13,447 bases of DNA, from contig JAKFFO010000114.1 of assembly GCA_036675035.1 (NCBI GenBank), positions 1 to 13,447 on the forward strand. Direction: 5' to 3'. This document shows positions 1-8,099 of the stretch, piece by piece (position 1 is the first letter of the stretch; the number at the start of each line of letters is the position of its first letter). The notes beneath the pieces were generated by a model. The model made no database searches and had not been told where the DNA came from. It saw only the letters and a list, made by a program, of their open reading frames with translations. The DNA comes from MESE01 sp036675035 (lineage in GTDB: Bacteria > Pseudomonadota > Gammaproteobacteria > Burkholderiales > Burkholderiaceae_D). The position numbers and the translations under genes were made by a program.

Positions 1-148
1 GTTTCCCGTTTTAGCCGGTACTTTGTTGGGAACCCGAAGGGCAGCGGCTGTGCGGTCGCCTTCTTTTGCTTACTTTTCTTGGCGAGACAAGAAAAGTGAG
101 TAGCCGCCGGGCTACCCCCGGCAACCATCAACGACGGATAAGCGTATC
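1..148. repeat. Intergenic structured repeat, copy 1 (left end may lie outside the window)
   Basis: Copy of an intergenic repeat also present at 3227-3373 in the same orientation. Shared landmarks in order are GTTTCCCGTTT, ACCCGAAGGGCAGCG, TGCGGTCGCC, a long hairpin, GTAGCCGCCGGGCTAC, CCCCGGCAA and CGTATC. The main hairpin pairs 69-81 with 88-100 (13 pairs, one of them G-T) around a 6-base loop. A second hairpin pairs 100-105 with 110-115 around GCCG. It lies just past the stop of the minus-strand exporter gene, so it could act as a terminator or mRNA 3' stabiliser; that role is inferred. Elements like this are frequent between genes in Burkholderiales. The AT-rich bases 149-209 hold nothing I recognise. 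Confidence 0.8.
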
Positions 149-209
149 TTGAAGAAGATGCATCTCGAATTAAAACTTTTGTTTGATAGATTTCTAATAG
201 TTATCCACA

Positions 210-1997
210 TCAAGCCAAATTAAACTGCAGCGCCGCCAGACTCGCATACAACCTACCCTTCGCCACCAGCTCCGCATGCGTCCCCATTTCCACAATCCGC
301 CCATGCTCCATCACGATAATCCGGTCAGCCCGCTGCACCGTCGCCAGCCGATGCGCAATCACGAGCGTGGTACGCCCGACCATCGCCGCTTCCAATGCGC
401 TTTGCACCAGACGTTCCGACTCTGCATCCAGTGCACTGGTCGCTTCATCCAGCAACAGCAGCGGCGGATTCTTCAGCAATGCGCGCGCAATCGCGATGCG
501 CTGACGCTGCCCGCCGGAGAGCCGCACGCCGCGCTCGCCAAGAAAGGACCGATAGCCTTCCGGCAATCGCTCGATGAATTCATGTGCCGCCGCCATCTTC
601 GCCGCCGCAATCACTTCTGCATCGCTCGCTCCGGCGCGGCCGTAGCGAATGTTTTCCATCGCATTTTCTGAAAAAACGATCGTGTCCTGCGGCACCACGC
701 CGATCGCAGTGCGCAATGCATGCAGTTCGAGCTGCCGGATGTCGATGCCGTCCAGTCCGATCCAGCCTTGCTGCGGATCGTAGAAACGAAGCAGGAGTTG
801 AAACAAGGTCGTCTTGCCTGCACCCGAGGGCCCGACGATTGCGACGGTTTCGCCCGGTGCGATTTCGATCGACAGGTTCGACAGTGCATCCGACTGCGGC
901 CGGGAAGGGTAGTGGAAGCCGACATTGTTCAACGATAGTGCTGCGCCTGCTTCGGTCCGCGGCGGCAGGGTTTTCGGCGACGATGGCGACTGGATCGGCG
1001 AACTCTCTTTCAGCAATTCCAGCAGGCGTTCGGTTGCGCCTGCGGCGCGTTGCGCTTCGCCGAGAACTTCGGACAGGGCGCCGATCGCACCGGCAACGAT
1101 GACGGCATACAGAATGAATTGGCCGAGTTCGCCGCCGGTCATTGCGCCCTGGATCACCGCATGCGCACCGAGCCACAGCACGAAAACGATTGCGCCGAAC
1201 ACCAGCAGGATCGCTACCAGGGTCAGCAATGCGCGTGCGCGAATCCGTTGCATCGCGGTCTTGAACGCATTTTCAACCGAAGATCCGAACCGCCTGGCTT
1301 CGATGGTTTCATGCGTGAATGCCTGCACGGTCGGCATCGCATTCAGGATCTCGCCGGCCAGCGCGGATGCATCGGCAATCCGGTCTTGCGAATCGCGCGA
1401 CAGCCTGCGCACGCGTCGGCCGAACAACACGATCGGAAACACCACCACCAGCAACATCACCAGGATGATCGATGACAGCTTGATACTGGTGACGAACAGC
1501 ATCACCATGCCGCCGATGAACAGCAGCATATTCCGCAAAGCCATCGAAATGCTGGTGCCGACGACGGCCTGGATCAACGTCGTGTCGGTGGTTAGCCGTG
1601 ACAGCACTTCGCCGGTTTGCGCGGTTTCGAAAAACTGCGGACTCTGTGTAACGACGTGCGAATACACGGCGCTTCGAATGTCCGCAGTCACCCGTTCGCC
1701 GAGCCAGGACACCATGTAAAAGCGCGCCGCGGTGGCGAGCGCCAATATGCACGCAACCGCGAACAGTGCGATGAAGTACATGTTGATATGGGCGGTGCTG
1801 GTAGAACCGGCAGCACCGAACCCGAGATCGATCATCTGCTTGAATGCATACGGCACCGCGAGCGTTGCGCCAGCGGCCACCAGCAACGCAATACCCGCCA
1901 GGGCGAATTGACGCCGGTACGGTTTCAGGAACGGAAGCAGGCCGGCCAGTGTCGCCAAACCGGCTTTTTGCGGCGTTCTGGAGATTGTTGCGGTCAT
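210..1997 (-). CDS. MsbA-type ABC exporter (fused membrane and ATPase domains)
   Basis: A 595-residue half-transporter that would dimerise in the inner membrane and export a lipid or hydrophobic compound using ATP. The N-terminal type I exporter domain spans roughly residues 25-310, with hydrophobic segments near 32-52, 72-92, 150-170, 176-194, 258-280 and 292-312. The ATPase domain follows: Walker A GPSGAGKTT at 389-397, Q-loop Q437, signature LSGGQ at 493-497, Walker B LLLLDE at 513-518 and switch histidine H549. All catalytic residues are present, and length fits the MsbA/BmrA family. The start at 1997 was chosen because its ATG overlaps the TGA of the upstream lipocalin-like gene (ATGA), implying translational coupling; the open frame runs 30 codons further upstream, inside that gene. 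The substrate is unknown. Its partner suggests a cell-envelope role, but it could equally be a multidrug exporter. Confidence 0.9.
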   Translation of the reverse strand: MTATISRTPQKAGLATLAGLLPFLKPYRRQFALAGIALLVAAGATLAVPYAFKQMIDLGFGAAGSTSTAHINMYFIALFAVACILALATAARFYMVSWLGERVTADIRSAVYSHVVTQSPQFFETAQTGEVLSRLTTDTTLIQAVVGTSISMALRNMLLFIGGMVMLFVTSIKLSSIILVMLLVVVFPIVLFGRRVRRLSRDSQDRIADASALAGEILNAMPTVQAFTHETIEARRFGSSVENAFKTAMQRIRARALLTLVAILLVFGAIVFVLWLGAHAVIQGAMTGGELGQFILYAVIVAGAIGALSEVLGEAQRAAGATERLLELLKESSPIQSPSSPKTLPPRTEAGAALSLNNVGFHYPSRPQSDALSNLSIEIAPGETVAIVGPSGAGKTTLFQLLLRFYDPQQGWIGLDGIDIRQLELHALRTAIGVVPQDTIVFSENAMENIRYGRAGASDAEVIAAAKMAAAHEFIERLPEGYRSFLGERGVRLSGGQRQRIAIARALLKNPPLLLLDEATSALDAESERLVQSALEAAMVGRTTLVIAHRLATVQRADRIIVMEHGRIVEMGTHAELVAKGRLYASLAALQFNLA

Positions 1998-3091
1998 AGT
2001 TTGAGTGGTTTCACATAGCCGGTCATTTCGAGATAGCCCCGGCCGGCGGCTTGCCCGTCGCGGGTAATGCGCACAGCGCCTTCCCAATACACCGCGCCGG
2101 TCGATTGCCGCGAATCGAGCTCCTGGTCATCCTGCAATGGAATGATTTGCCAATCGATTTTTCCGGTATGAAGTGTCATTTCTACCGGATAAGTGGCCTG
2201 AGTTCGTGGAGAGGTCCAACTGCGCACCGCGGAAAATCGAACGTCGTGCGGGCCGAACTGCGTTACACGTCCGGTAGCATCGCGCAGTGCCGCATGCGCC
2301 CACAGCTTATCACCGTTCCTGCTGCGGATCCGGAACGCCATCAATGCGGAGCCATCGTCGAGGTTGGCGCCGATCCAGTCCCATCCGGCTGCATCGGCAT
2401 CCAGCACGCTGGTCGACCATTCATGATCGAGCCAGGCACTTCCGGTAACCGCCACCGGCTTGCCGTCGCGCTTGATCGTACCTGCAACCTGCAAATGCGG
2501 CTCGCTGTAATAGTAGCTGGCCTGTTCCGGCCGCGGCCCTTTGCGTGAGAAACCGCTTTCACCTTGCAACATCGGTGGCTGCGATGGTGTCAGCGACAAG
2601 GTCAATGTAAAGTCGCGGGCCGGTATGGTGACCTGATAGCTTCCGTCGGGATTTCGTAGCATGCGCCAGTGGTCCAGCTTGATATCGGTATTGCCCTGTT
2701 TCGAATAAGCCAGTCCGAAGCCTGCGCGCGCGCTCTTCTGATCATGCAGCAGTTTGCCGACAGCCGGATCGGACAGCGCGGCATGTGCAATGATCAGCTG
2801 CTTCGGCGCAAACCGGCTCGGATTCGCCGCGTCGTGTTCGGTCGCGGAGCGAAAGAACGTCACCTGGAAGCCAAGCGGCTTGCCGTCCGGCGTCTCCAGC
2901 CAGCCGGTCGCATACCACCACTCGGTGCGGAAGTCGGGATGCGCGCCGAAGTCATGCGGAAAGGTGATCGGTTTGTCGGGGGTTACTTGTGCGAACTTCG
3001 GAGGTGCCGCAAATGCGGATACAGAGAACAGATTCAATGACAGAAGCGTTGCCGCCGCGAGTGCGCCAATACGATCAAACGGTGCTCGCAT
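1994..3091 (-). CDS. AttH/CrtC-type lipocalin-like secreted protein
   Basis: A 365-residue protein of the AttH / carotenoid 1,2-hydratase-like family, which has a double lipocalin-like beta-barrel fold. Residues 1-29 look like a signal peptide: positive charges, a hydrophobic core LAAATLLSLNLFSV and an AFA-A cleavage site. It is therefore probably periplasmic or envelope-bound. Family motifs are FRTEWWYATG at 54-63, GSAWLDHEWSTS at 217-228, GWDWIGANLDDGSALM at 236-251 and YWEGAVRI near 335-342. AttH genes usually follow an ABC ATPase and an FtsX-like permease (attEFGH-type clusters), and both lie just upstream here, supporting one system. The start at 3091 was chosen because it leads directly into the signal peptide; the frame continues upstream only through the intergenic repeat. 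The stop overlaps the exporter start by 4 bases. The biochemical activity of such bacterial AttH proteins is unsettled. Confidence 0.85.
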   Translation of the reverse strand: MRAPFDRIGALAAATLLSLNLFSVSAFAAPPKFAQVTPDKPITFPHDFGAHPDFRTEWWYATGWLETPDGKPLGFQVTFFRSATEHDAANPSRFAPKQLIIAHAALSDPAVGKLLHDQKSARAGFGLAYSKQGNTDIKLDHWRMLRNPDGSYQVTIPARDFTLTLSLTPSQPPMLQGESGFSRKGPRPEQASYYYSEPHLQVAGTIKRDGKPVAVTGSAWLDHEWSTSVLDADAAGWDWIGANLDDGSALMAFRIRSRNGDKLWAHAALRDATGRVTQFGPHDVRFSAVRSWTSPRTQATYPVEMTLHTGKIDWQIIPLQDDQELDSRQSTGAVYWEGAVRITRDGQAAGRGYLEMTGYVKPLKL

Positions 3092-3117
3092 ACACGCTGT
3101 TTGATTCTTTCCCCGCG

Positions 3118-3126
3118 AATATAGCA
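3118..3126 (-). promoter_or_regulatory. Candidate extended -10 promoter for the lipocalin-exporter pair
   Basis: On the minus strand this reads TGCTATATT, an extended -10 with five of six bases matching TATAAT. It lies 27 bases upstream of the lipocalin-like start at 3091. There is no good -35 at the usual distance, which extended -10 promoters can tolerate. It sits between the repeat and the gene, where a separate promoter would be needed if the repeat stops transcription from the permease gene. This is inference from sequence only. Confidence 0.3.
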
Positions 3127-3163
3127 CTGGCAGGGTTTGGCTTTCCCCCGCTTGGGACGCTGT

Positions 3164-3254
3164 CGATGAAGGGACTGATGAAACGGGTAAGAAACGAAAT
3201 ATGTTTGAGCGCAGCGAGTTCATTTCGTTTCCCGTTTCATCAGTCCCTTCATCG
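3164..3254. repeat. 24-base perfect inverted repeat with a nested stem
   Basis: The arms 3164-3187 (starting CGATGAAGGGACTGATG) and 3231-3254 are exact reverse complements over 24 bases. A second stem is nested inside: AAACGAAAT at 3192-3200 pairs with ATTTCGTTT at 3222-3230, leaving TAAG unpaired at 3188-3191 and a loop of about 21 bases. The structure runs straight into repeat copy 2. No transposase or target-site duplication is visible. It could fold as a long RNA hairpin between the permease and lipocalin genes, or be the end of a non-autonomous element. Confidence 0.85.
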
Positions 3255-3373
3255 GGCACCCGAAGGGCAGCGTCTTGCGGTCGCCTTTCTTTGCTTACTT
3301 TCTTTGGCGAAGCAAAGAAAGTAAGTAGCCGCCGGGCTACCCCCGGCAAGCCACTACGAAGCGATAACGTATC
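3227..3373. repeat. Intergenic structured repeat, copy 2
   Basis: Same element and orientation as 1-148, with the landmarks listed there. The main hairpin is perfect: 13 bases at 3294-3306 pair with 3313-3325 around GCGAAG. The second hairpin pairs 3325-3330 with 3335-3340. Two positions in the main stem differ from copy 1 and both differences are matched on the opposite arm, so pairing is preserved. The whole non-coding stretch 3092-3423 between permease and lipocalin consists of this repeat, the 24-base inverted repeat, a possible promoter at 3118-3126, and a short unstructured piece at 3374-3423. Confidence 0.85.
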
Positions 3374-3423
3374 AAGCCAAAGGAAAATGTTTCTTCTAAA
3401 ACGCAGAAAAATACCAGTACCCA

Positions 3424-5958
3424 TCACCAATCCTCCCTGACCGCCCGAACCGCATCTCCCGACACCGCAAACCTCCCGGCCACCAACGCCGTCAGCGCCG
3501 CCGACACAAGCAACGCCAACGCAACAGAACCCAGCAACCCCCACGGCATATGCAACTCCATCGTCCAGTGAAACGACTGCGGATTGACGATGAACACCAG
3601 AATAAGGCTGATGCACCATCCGAGCACGAATCCGACCGCGATGCCGATTGCCGTCAACAATCCGCCTTCCAACCCCAGCATCGCCAGAATTTGTCCACGC
3701 GTCACTCCGATATGGCGCAGCATGCCGAATTCCTTCGCCCGCGCCAGCGTCTGCGCGGAAAAGGTGGCGGCAATACCGAACAATCCGATAATGATCGCAA
3801 TCGCCTCCAGCAGGTAGGTCACTGCAAAACTGCGATCGAATATCTTCAGGCTCAGGTCACGAATTTCGTCGGGTTGAGAAAATGCCAGCGCATCGCCGAA
3901 AGGCAAATCCTTCAAGGCGGCCGTTGCCGATTCAGCGGTGACGCCTGGCCGCAACTTCAAGGCGGCGTCATTGATATCCTCGTCGCCGGAAAGTCGCCGG
4001 TAGTCGACCAGACGCATCTGTATCGCACCGAACTGCCGTGCATAATCGCGCCAGATTCCCGCGACAATAAATTCATGGCGATTGCCGCCGATCGGTATCG
4101 TCACGCGTTTCCCGACCGTGTAGCCATACAGGTCGACCATCGCTTCCGAAACCCAGATCGGCAATGCGTCGGCTGGCAATTCGCCTCCATCCAGCGTGCG
4201 GCCCGTGACTGGCAGCGATCCGGCCGGATCGGATGCGTCGATCGGCCGTGCGATCAACGCGACGGCCGGCCGGGCCGGATCGAGCGTCAGTTGCATCGAC
4301 CGGCGGAAATCCACGGCTGCGATGCCGGGGGCCGCAGCAATCATCCGTTGCTGGGCCGGACCGAGCGCGCCGGTATTGCCGCTTTCAGCCGATTCGATGT
4401 ACAGATCAGCGGGCAGCACCTGTGTAAGCCACGCATCGACCGACTCCCGGAAACTGGCCACCATGATTGCCATCGCGACCATCAGGCTGAAGCTGGACAG
4501 CACACCGCCCAACGCGACCGATGCCTGATTCGGCGCGTTTGCGAGCCGGGCAAGCGTCATCGTCGAAAGAGTGCCGGACGCATATCGGGCCGCAGCGGAA
4601 AACAGCAGTGCCGCAACACGCGGCATCAGCGCAATCGCGCCGATCAGCAATAACGCGACAGCCAGATAGCCGAAGATCGGCAGATCCAGGATCGGCGGCA
4701 ATCGGGTGAGCAACGCACCGATTGCGAGGCAGGCAAGGGCGGGCCACGGCCTCGACAACCGCGTGAGCGCTGCGTCTTCGCTCCCCGACTTGAGCGCAGG
4801 TGCGGGTTTGGCGCGTGCCGCTTCCGATGCCGGGCTGGCGCTGCCCAACAGTGCAATGACCGATCCGATCACGAAGAATGCGATGGCGGCAACCGGGCTG
4901 AACTGCACCGATGGTTTGACGCCAGGGAAATAGCCGCCGCCGAGATCTCCGCCGAAAAGCTGCAGCGCCGCGGCAGCGATTGCGTAACCGAGAGCCAGCC
5001 CTGCAAGCGAACCGGCCATCCCGAGAATTGCCCCTTCGAGCAGTATCTGTCCCAGAAGACGCCTGCGCGTCAATCCGGCTATGCGCAGCAGCGCAAACTG
5101 CTGCCGGCGCCGGATGACCGACAGCGCCTGGGTCGAAAACACCAGGAACGCGCCGGTGAACAGCGCGACCAGCGCGAGTACATTCAGGTTGACGCGGTAC
5201 GCGCGCGACATATTGGCGGTGCGCGCTTCCTGGTCTTCGGTTTGCGTCACCAGCAGCTTGCCGGCCATCTCGGCTTCGAGGTCGGCGCGGAACGAGTCCC
5301 GACTGACGCCGTCGTTCAGCGTCAGTTCGATCCGCGACAATTCACCGATTCGATCGAATCGCCACTGTGCGGCGCCGATATCCATTACCGCAATGCGCTG
5401 GCCCGGGCGCGCGCGCACTATGCCGCCGGCCACCCGCAACGCTACGGTCTGCGTGCTCGAACGCAGCTGCAACGAATCGCCTTGCCGCACGTCCAGCCAC
5501 TCCATCGCTGCCGGCGACAGGAAGATCGCGTCATCCGCCAGCGTATCGAAGGGCCTGTCTTCGGCAGGCACGCCGAGCAGGTCCGGCGCGATTGCCGCGG
5601 CGCGAAAGGCATCGATCCCGAGTATCTTCAACGCACCTTCCGCGCCGGGAACCGCGGCGTCGATTTCCAGTACCGGACTGGCCAGCGCAACGCCGGCACG
5701 CTCGGCAAGTACCGGATAAAACGCTTCGTCGAATGTGGGTTGCGTTGCGCGCACCTGCAGATCGGACAAGCCGGACAGGGTTTTTACCGCCGCAGAAAAT
5801 TCATTGAACGCAGCGCTGTTGATCAGGTGGATTGCAAAACCCAGTGCGACCCCGACTGCGATGGCGCCGACCGCCAGCATTGCGCGCACCGGATGGGCGC
5901 GCCATTCGCCGGCAAGGAGCCAGCGGTGAATCAGCCAGCGGGCCGGGATATGCTTCAT
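3424..5958 (-). CDS. FtsX/MacB-type ABC transporter permease, duplicated ten-helix form
   Basis: An 844-residue inner-membrane permease of the YbbP type, carrying two FtsX-like units in one chain. Hydrophobic segments lie near 25-47, 258-280, 308-333, 354-374, 405-420, 428-447, 480-502, 717-740, 762-785 and 805-828. Large periplasmic domains fill about 50-255 and 505-710. The cytoplasmic loops RRRQQFALLRIAGLTRRRLL and ARAKEFGMLRHIGVTRGQIL are the usual coupling helices of this family and show the internal duplication. Systems of this type generally act on lipoproteins or lipids or pass mechanical force across the membrane rather than moving small solutes. The ATG overlaps the stop of the ATPase gene by 4 bases, so the two are translationally coupled and surely partners. 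The fusion would stand in for the separate AttF and AttG permeases of attEFGH-type clusters. The substrate is unknown. Confidence 0.9.
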   Translation of the reverse strand: MKHIPARWLIHRWLLAGEWRAHPVRAMLAVGAIAVGVALGFAIHLINSAAFNEFSAAVKTLSGLSDLQVRATQPTFDEAFYPVLAERAGVALASPVLEIDAAVPGAEGALKILGIDAFRAAAIAPDLLGVPAEDRPFDTLADDAIFLSPAAMEWLDVRQGDSLQLRSSTQTVALRVAGGIVRARPGQRIAVMDIGAAQWRFDRIGELSRIELTLNDGVSRDSFRADLEAEMAGKLLVTQTEDQEARTANMSRAYRVNLNVLALVALFTGAFLVFSTQALSVIRRRQQFALLRIAGLTRRRLLGQILLEGAILGMAGSLAGLALGYAIAAAALQLFGGDLGGGYFPGVKPSVQFSPVAAIAFFVIGSVIALLGSASPASEAARAKPAPALKSGSEDAALTRLSRPWPALACLAIGALLTRLPPILDLPIFGYLAVALLLIGAIALMPRVAALLFSAAARYASGTLSTMTLARLANAPNQASVALGGVLSSFSLMVAMAIMVASFRESVDAWLTQVLPADLYIESAESGNTGALGPAQQRMIAAAPGIAAVDFRRSMQLTLDPARPAVALIARPIDASDPAGSLPVTGRTLDGGELPADALPIWVSEAMVDLYGYTVGKRVTIPIGGNRHEFIVAGIWRDYARQFGAIQMRLVDYRRLSGDEDINDAALKLRPGVTAESATAALKDLPFGDALAFSQPDEIRDLSLKIFDRSFAVTYLLEAIAIIIGLFGIAATFSAQTLARAKEFGMLRHIGVTRGQILAMLGLEGGLLTAIGIAVGFVLGWCISLILVFIVNPQSFHWTMELHMPWGLLGSVALALLVSAALTALVAGRFAVSGDAVRAVREDW

Positions 5959-6656
5959 CCGGCCTGGCTTGCCTGAATCGAATGCAGCTCGTTCCGGGTC
6001 AGCTCCAGCACCCGATCGGCGGTCGCCGCCGCTGCATGCGAATGGGTAACGATGATGCCGGATGCGCCGTTGTCCTTGATTTCATTACGCAGCAGCATTA
6101 GAACCTCATGCGCGGTGTCCGGATCGAGATTGCCGGTCGGCTCATCGGCCAGTATCAGGCTCGGGCGATGCACCAGTGCACGCGCGATGGCAACCCGCTG
6201 CAATTCGCCGCCGGACAACTGGCGCGGGAAGTCACCGCCGCGGCCCTGCAAACCGACCGCTGCCTCGATTTGAGCGGCGCGGTCCAGCGGGAGGCCGTTC
6301 AGCAATAAAGGCAACGCGATGTTCTGGTTGACTGTCATGTGCGGCAATATGTGAAATGCCTGGAAGACGAAACCGAGCTTTTCGCGCCGAAGACGGGTCG
6401 CCGCATCGTCGTCGAGCGACGAAATCCGCGCACCGTCGATCAGTATCTCTCCGCTGTCGGCTGCATCCAGCCCGGCAATCAAGTTCAGCAGGGTCGATTT
6501 TCCGACGCCCGAGTCGCCCATGATTGCCACATATTCTCCCGGCGCGAGCATGAAGTCGAGACGGTTCAGGACTACACGTGTGCTTCCGTAGGATTTGTGT
6601 ATCGCACGGCATTCAAGTGCGGGAGCGGGGTGCCGCAGCGCGATGGCTGTTTCCAT
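5955..6656 (-). CDS. LolD/YbbA-type ABC transporter ATPase
   Basis: A 233-residue soluble ATPase of the MacB/LolD/YbbA branch that energises the permease encoded next to it. Walker A is GDSGVGKST at 47-55, Q-loop Q99 lies in FVFQAFHILPH, the signature LSGGE is at 147-151 followed by LQRVAIARAL, Walker B LILADE is at 167-172 followed by PTGNLD, and the switch histidine is H205 in VTHSH. FQxFHxLP and ADEPTGNLD are typical of this branch. It is first in a minus-strand operon and overlaps the permease gene by 4 bases. The start at 6656 has only a weak upstream ribosome binding site, but no other ATG lies before the conserved core. Any promoter would be in 6657-6959. By context it corresponds to AttE, but no substrate can be read from sequence. 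Confidence 0.92.
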   Translation of the reverse strand: METAIALRHPAPALECRAIHKSYGSTRVVLNRLDFMLAPGEYVAIMGDSGVGKSTLLNLIAGLDAADSGEILIDGARISSLDDDAATRLRREKLGFVFQAFHILPHMTVNQNIALPLLLNGLPLDRAAQIEAAVGLQGRGGDFPRQLSGGELQRVAIARALVHRPSLILADEPTGNLDPDTAHEVLMLLRNEIKDNGASGIIVTHSHAAAATADRVLELTRNELHSIQASQAG

Positions 6657-6959
6657 GTGGTTTCTGGGTTTTAATGTGACTTGATTTCTGTCGGCACATG
6701 CGCGAATGGAAAATCCTGTTAATAGCTGCTTTGAAATTTATCCGGGCAGTTGAACCAACGCATTGATGCTTGTCTCATGTTCGGAAATTATCCGCATGAA
6801 AAAAGATTCGGCGGAATGCGCTAAACTTCGCTAGTTTAGTGGATGTCCCGGTGTGCCGCAGGGGCGGCATGATCGGAAGACCCGCATGCAATATCGAAAC
6901 AATGTGCGTACCAATGCGCATATCAGTGCGCGGACTACGTTTGATTATCGAGAGGAAAT
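6657..6959. other. Divergent intergenic region with a possible operator
   Basis: This 303-base stretch separates the start of the minus-strand ATPase operon from the start of the plus-strand transglutaminase gene, so promoters for both should lie here. The only clear dyad is at 6821-6839 (CTAAACT, 5-base spacer, AGTTTAG). A weak plus-strand promoter-like pair is TTGATG at 6763-6768 and AATTAT at 6786-6791 with a 17-base spacer. I see no convincing RNA gene or small coding sequence. Confidence 0.5.
6821..6839. promoter_or_regulatory. Inverted repeat, possible operator
   Basis: A perfect 7-base dyad, CTAAACT-TCGCT-AGTTTAG, about 120 bases before the transglutaminase start and 165 before the ATPase start. 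Its length and divergent setting suit a dimeric regulator, but there is no second copy in the window and no regulator gene nearby, so chance is possible. Confidence 0.25.
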
Positions 6960-8033
6960 ATGGATCGTCGTTCATTTATGAAAGCCACTGCGGCATTGTC
7001 CGCAACATCGATTGCGCCGTTCGGCAACGCGACCGGAGAAAAGTGGCGTACTTTCGAAGTCACGACCCGCGTCGAATTGAATGCTACCGGTCCGGCCAAC
7101 ATCTGGCTTCCTGTTCCAACCGTCAATACCGATTATCAAAGGGTGCTGGGAAATTCCTTCAAGGCGGATGGCGCGAACGCACGCATCGTCCAGGACGCGA
7201 AATACGGCGCCGGCATTCTGATGGCGGAGTTCACCGGCAATGTGAGGCCGGCTGTGGAGATGACATCGCGCTTTTCGACGCGTGACCGGTCGGTCAACTT
7301 CAACACAGTGGCAACCGCTGCGAAGCCCGACCAGGCCGAACTGAAAAAATACCTGGAGCCGACGGACTTGTTGCCGACCGACGGCATCGTCGGCAAGACC
7401 GCCCTGGAGATTACCAAACACGTGACGACAGACCTCGAAAAATCGCGTGCGATATACGATTGGATTGTCGATAACACGCACCGTGATCCGAAGGTGCGCG
7501 GATGCGGCGTCGGCGACATCAAGTCCATGCTGGAAACCGGAAATCTCGGCGGCAAATGCGGCGATCTGAATGCATTGTTCGTCGGACTGGCCCGTGCGGC
7601 CGGCGTACCGGCACGCGACGTCTACGGTATCCGCGTTGCGGATTCGCGTCTTGGTTACAAATCCCTCGGAAAATCGGGCGACATCACCAAAGCGCAGCAT
7701 TGCCGTGCCGAGTTTTACCTTGCCGGCATCGGGTGGGTGCCGGTCGATCCCGCAGATGTACGCAAAGTCGTGCTGGAAGAAGGTGGTGGATTACCGCTCA
7801 ACGATGTAAAAGTCGAAGCCGCACGCAAGCGGCTGTTCGGCTCATGGGAAATGAACTGGCTGGCGCTCAACTATGCACATGACGTGCAGTTGCCACAGTC
7901 GGCCAAGGGCAAGATCGGCTATTTCATGTATCCGAACGCGGAAGTGAGCGAACAGGGCAGGATTGCGCGAATGGATAGTCTTGACCCGGAAAATTTTATT
8001 TACAGGATCACGGCGCGCGAGGTGACTGCGTAA
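6960..8033 (+). CDS. Tat-exported transglutaminase-like protein
   Basis: A 357-residue protein opening with MDRRSFMKATAALSATSIAP, a twin-arginine signal (RRSFMK) followed by a short weakly hydrophobic stretch, so it is probably exported folded to the periplasm. The C-terminal half carries the transglutaminase/papain-like core: C200 in GGKCGDLNALF, H247 in QHCRAEFYL and D263 in VPVDPADVRK, a complete Cys-His-Asp triad. Bacterial members of this superfamily are mostly cysteine peptidases or amidases rather than cross-linkers; the substrate here is unknown. Residues 29-115 form a beta-rich region of the kind often found before this domain. The start is supported by GAGAGGA at 6950-6956. It is first of three plus-strand genes, with tlpA-like and egtD following, but a link to their work is only suggested by position. 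Confidence 0.85.
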   Translation: MDRRSFMKATAALSATSIAPFGNATGEKWRTFEVTTRVELNATGPANIWLPVPTVNTDYQRVLGNSFKADGANARIVQDAKYGAGILMAEFTGNVRPAVEMTSRFSTRDRSVNFNTVATAAKPDQAELKKYLEPTDLLPTDGIVGKTALEITKHVTTDLEKSRAIYDWIVDNTHRDPKVRGCGVGDIKSMLETGNLGGKCGDLNALFVGLARAAGVPARDVYGIRVADSRLGYKSLGKSGDITKAQHCRAEFYLAGIGWVPVDPADVRKVVLEEGGGLPLNDVKVEAARKRLFGSWEMNWLALNYAHDVQLPQSAKGKIGYFMYPNAEVSEQGRIARMDSLDPENFIYRITAREVTA

Positions 8034-8099
8034 GCCCGTTGCCGCATGAGCTGATTTATGCTTTTATTGATTCTTCGTTGCAGATCGGGCAGACCGGAA

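Noticed and set aside
3201..3440. Small frames through the repeat (79 and 111 codons on the plus strand)
   Set aside because: The sequence is explained by inverted repeats and hairpins; the peptides are typical spurious translations of this repeat type.
1994..3619. Reading the lipocalin-like gene as a 541-residue protein
   Set aside because: The extra 176 N-terminal residues come from the intergenic repeat and the end of the permease gene; the signal peptide begins at 3091.
3550..4653. A 367-codon plus-strand frame antisense to the permease
   Set aside because: It is a shadow of the permease, which has clear FtsX-type membrane segments and conserved loops.
6775..6975. A 66-codon minus-strand frame in the divergent intergenic region
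   Set aside because: No ribosome binding site or family resemblance, and it overlaps the start of the transglutaminase gene.
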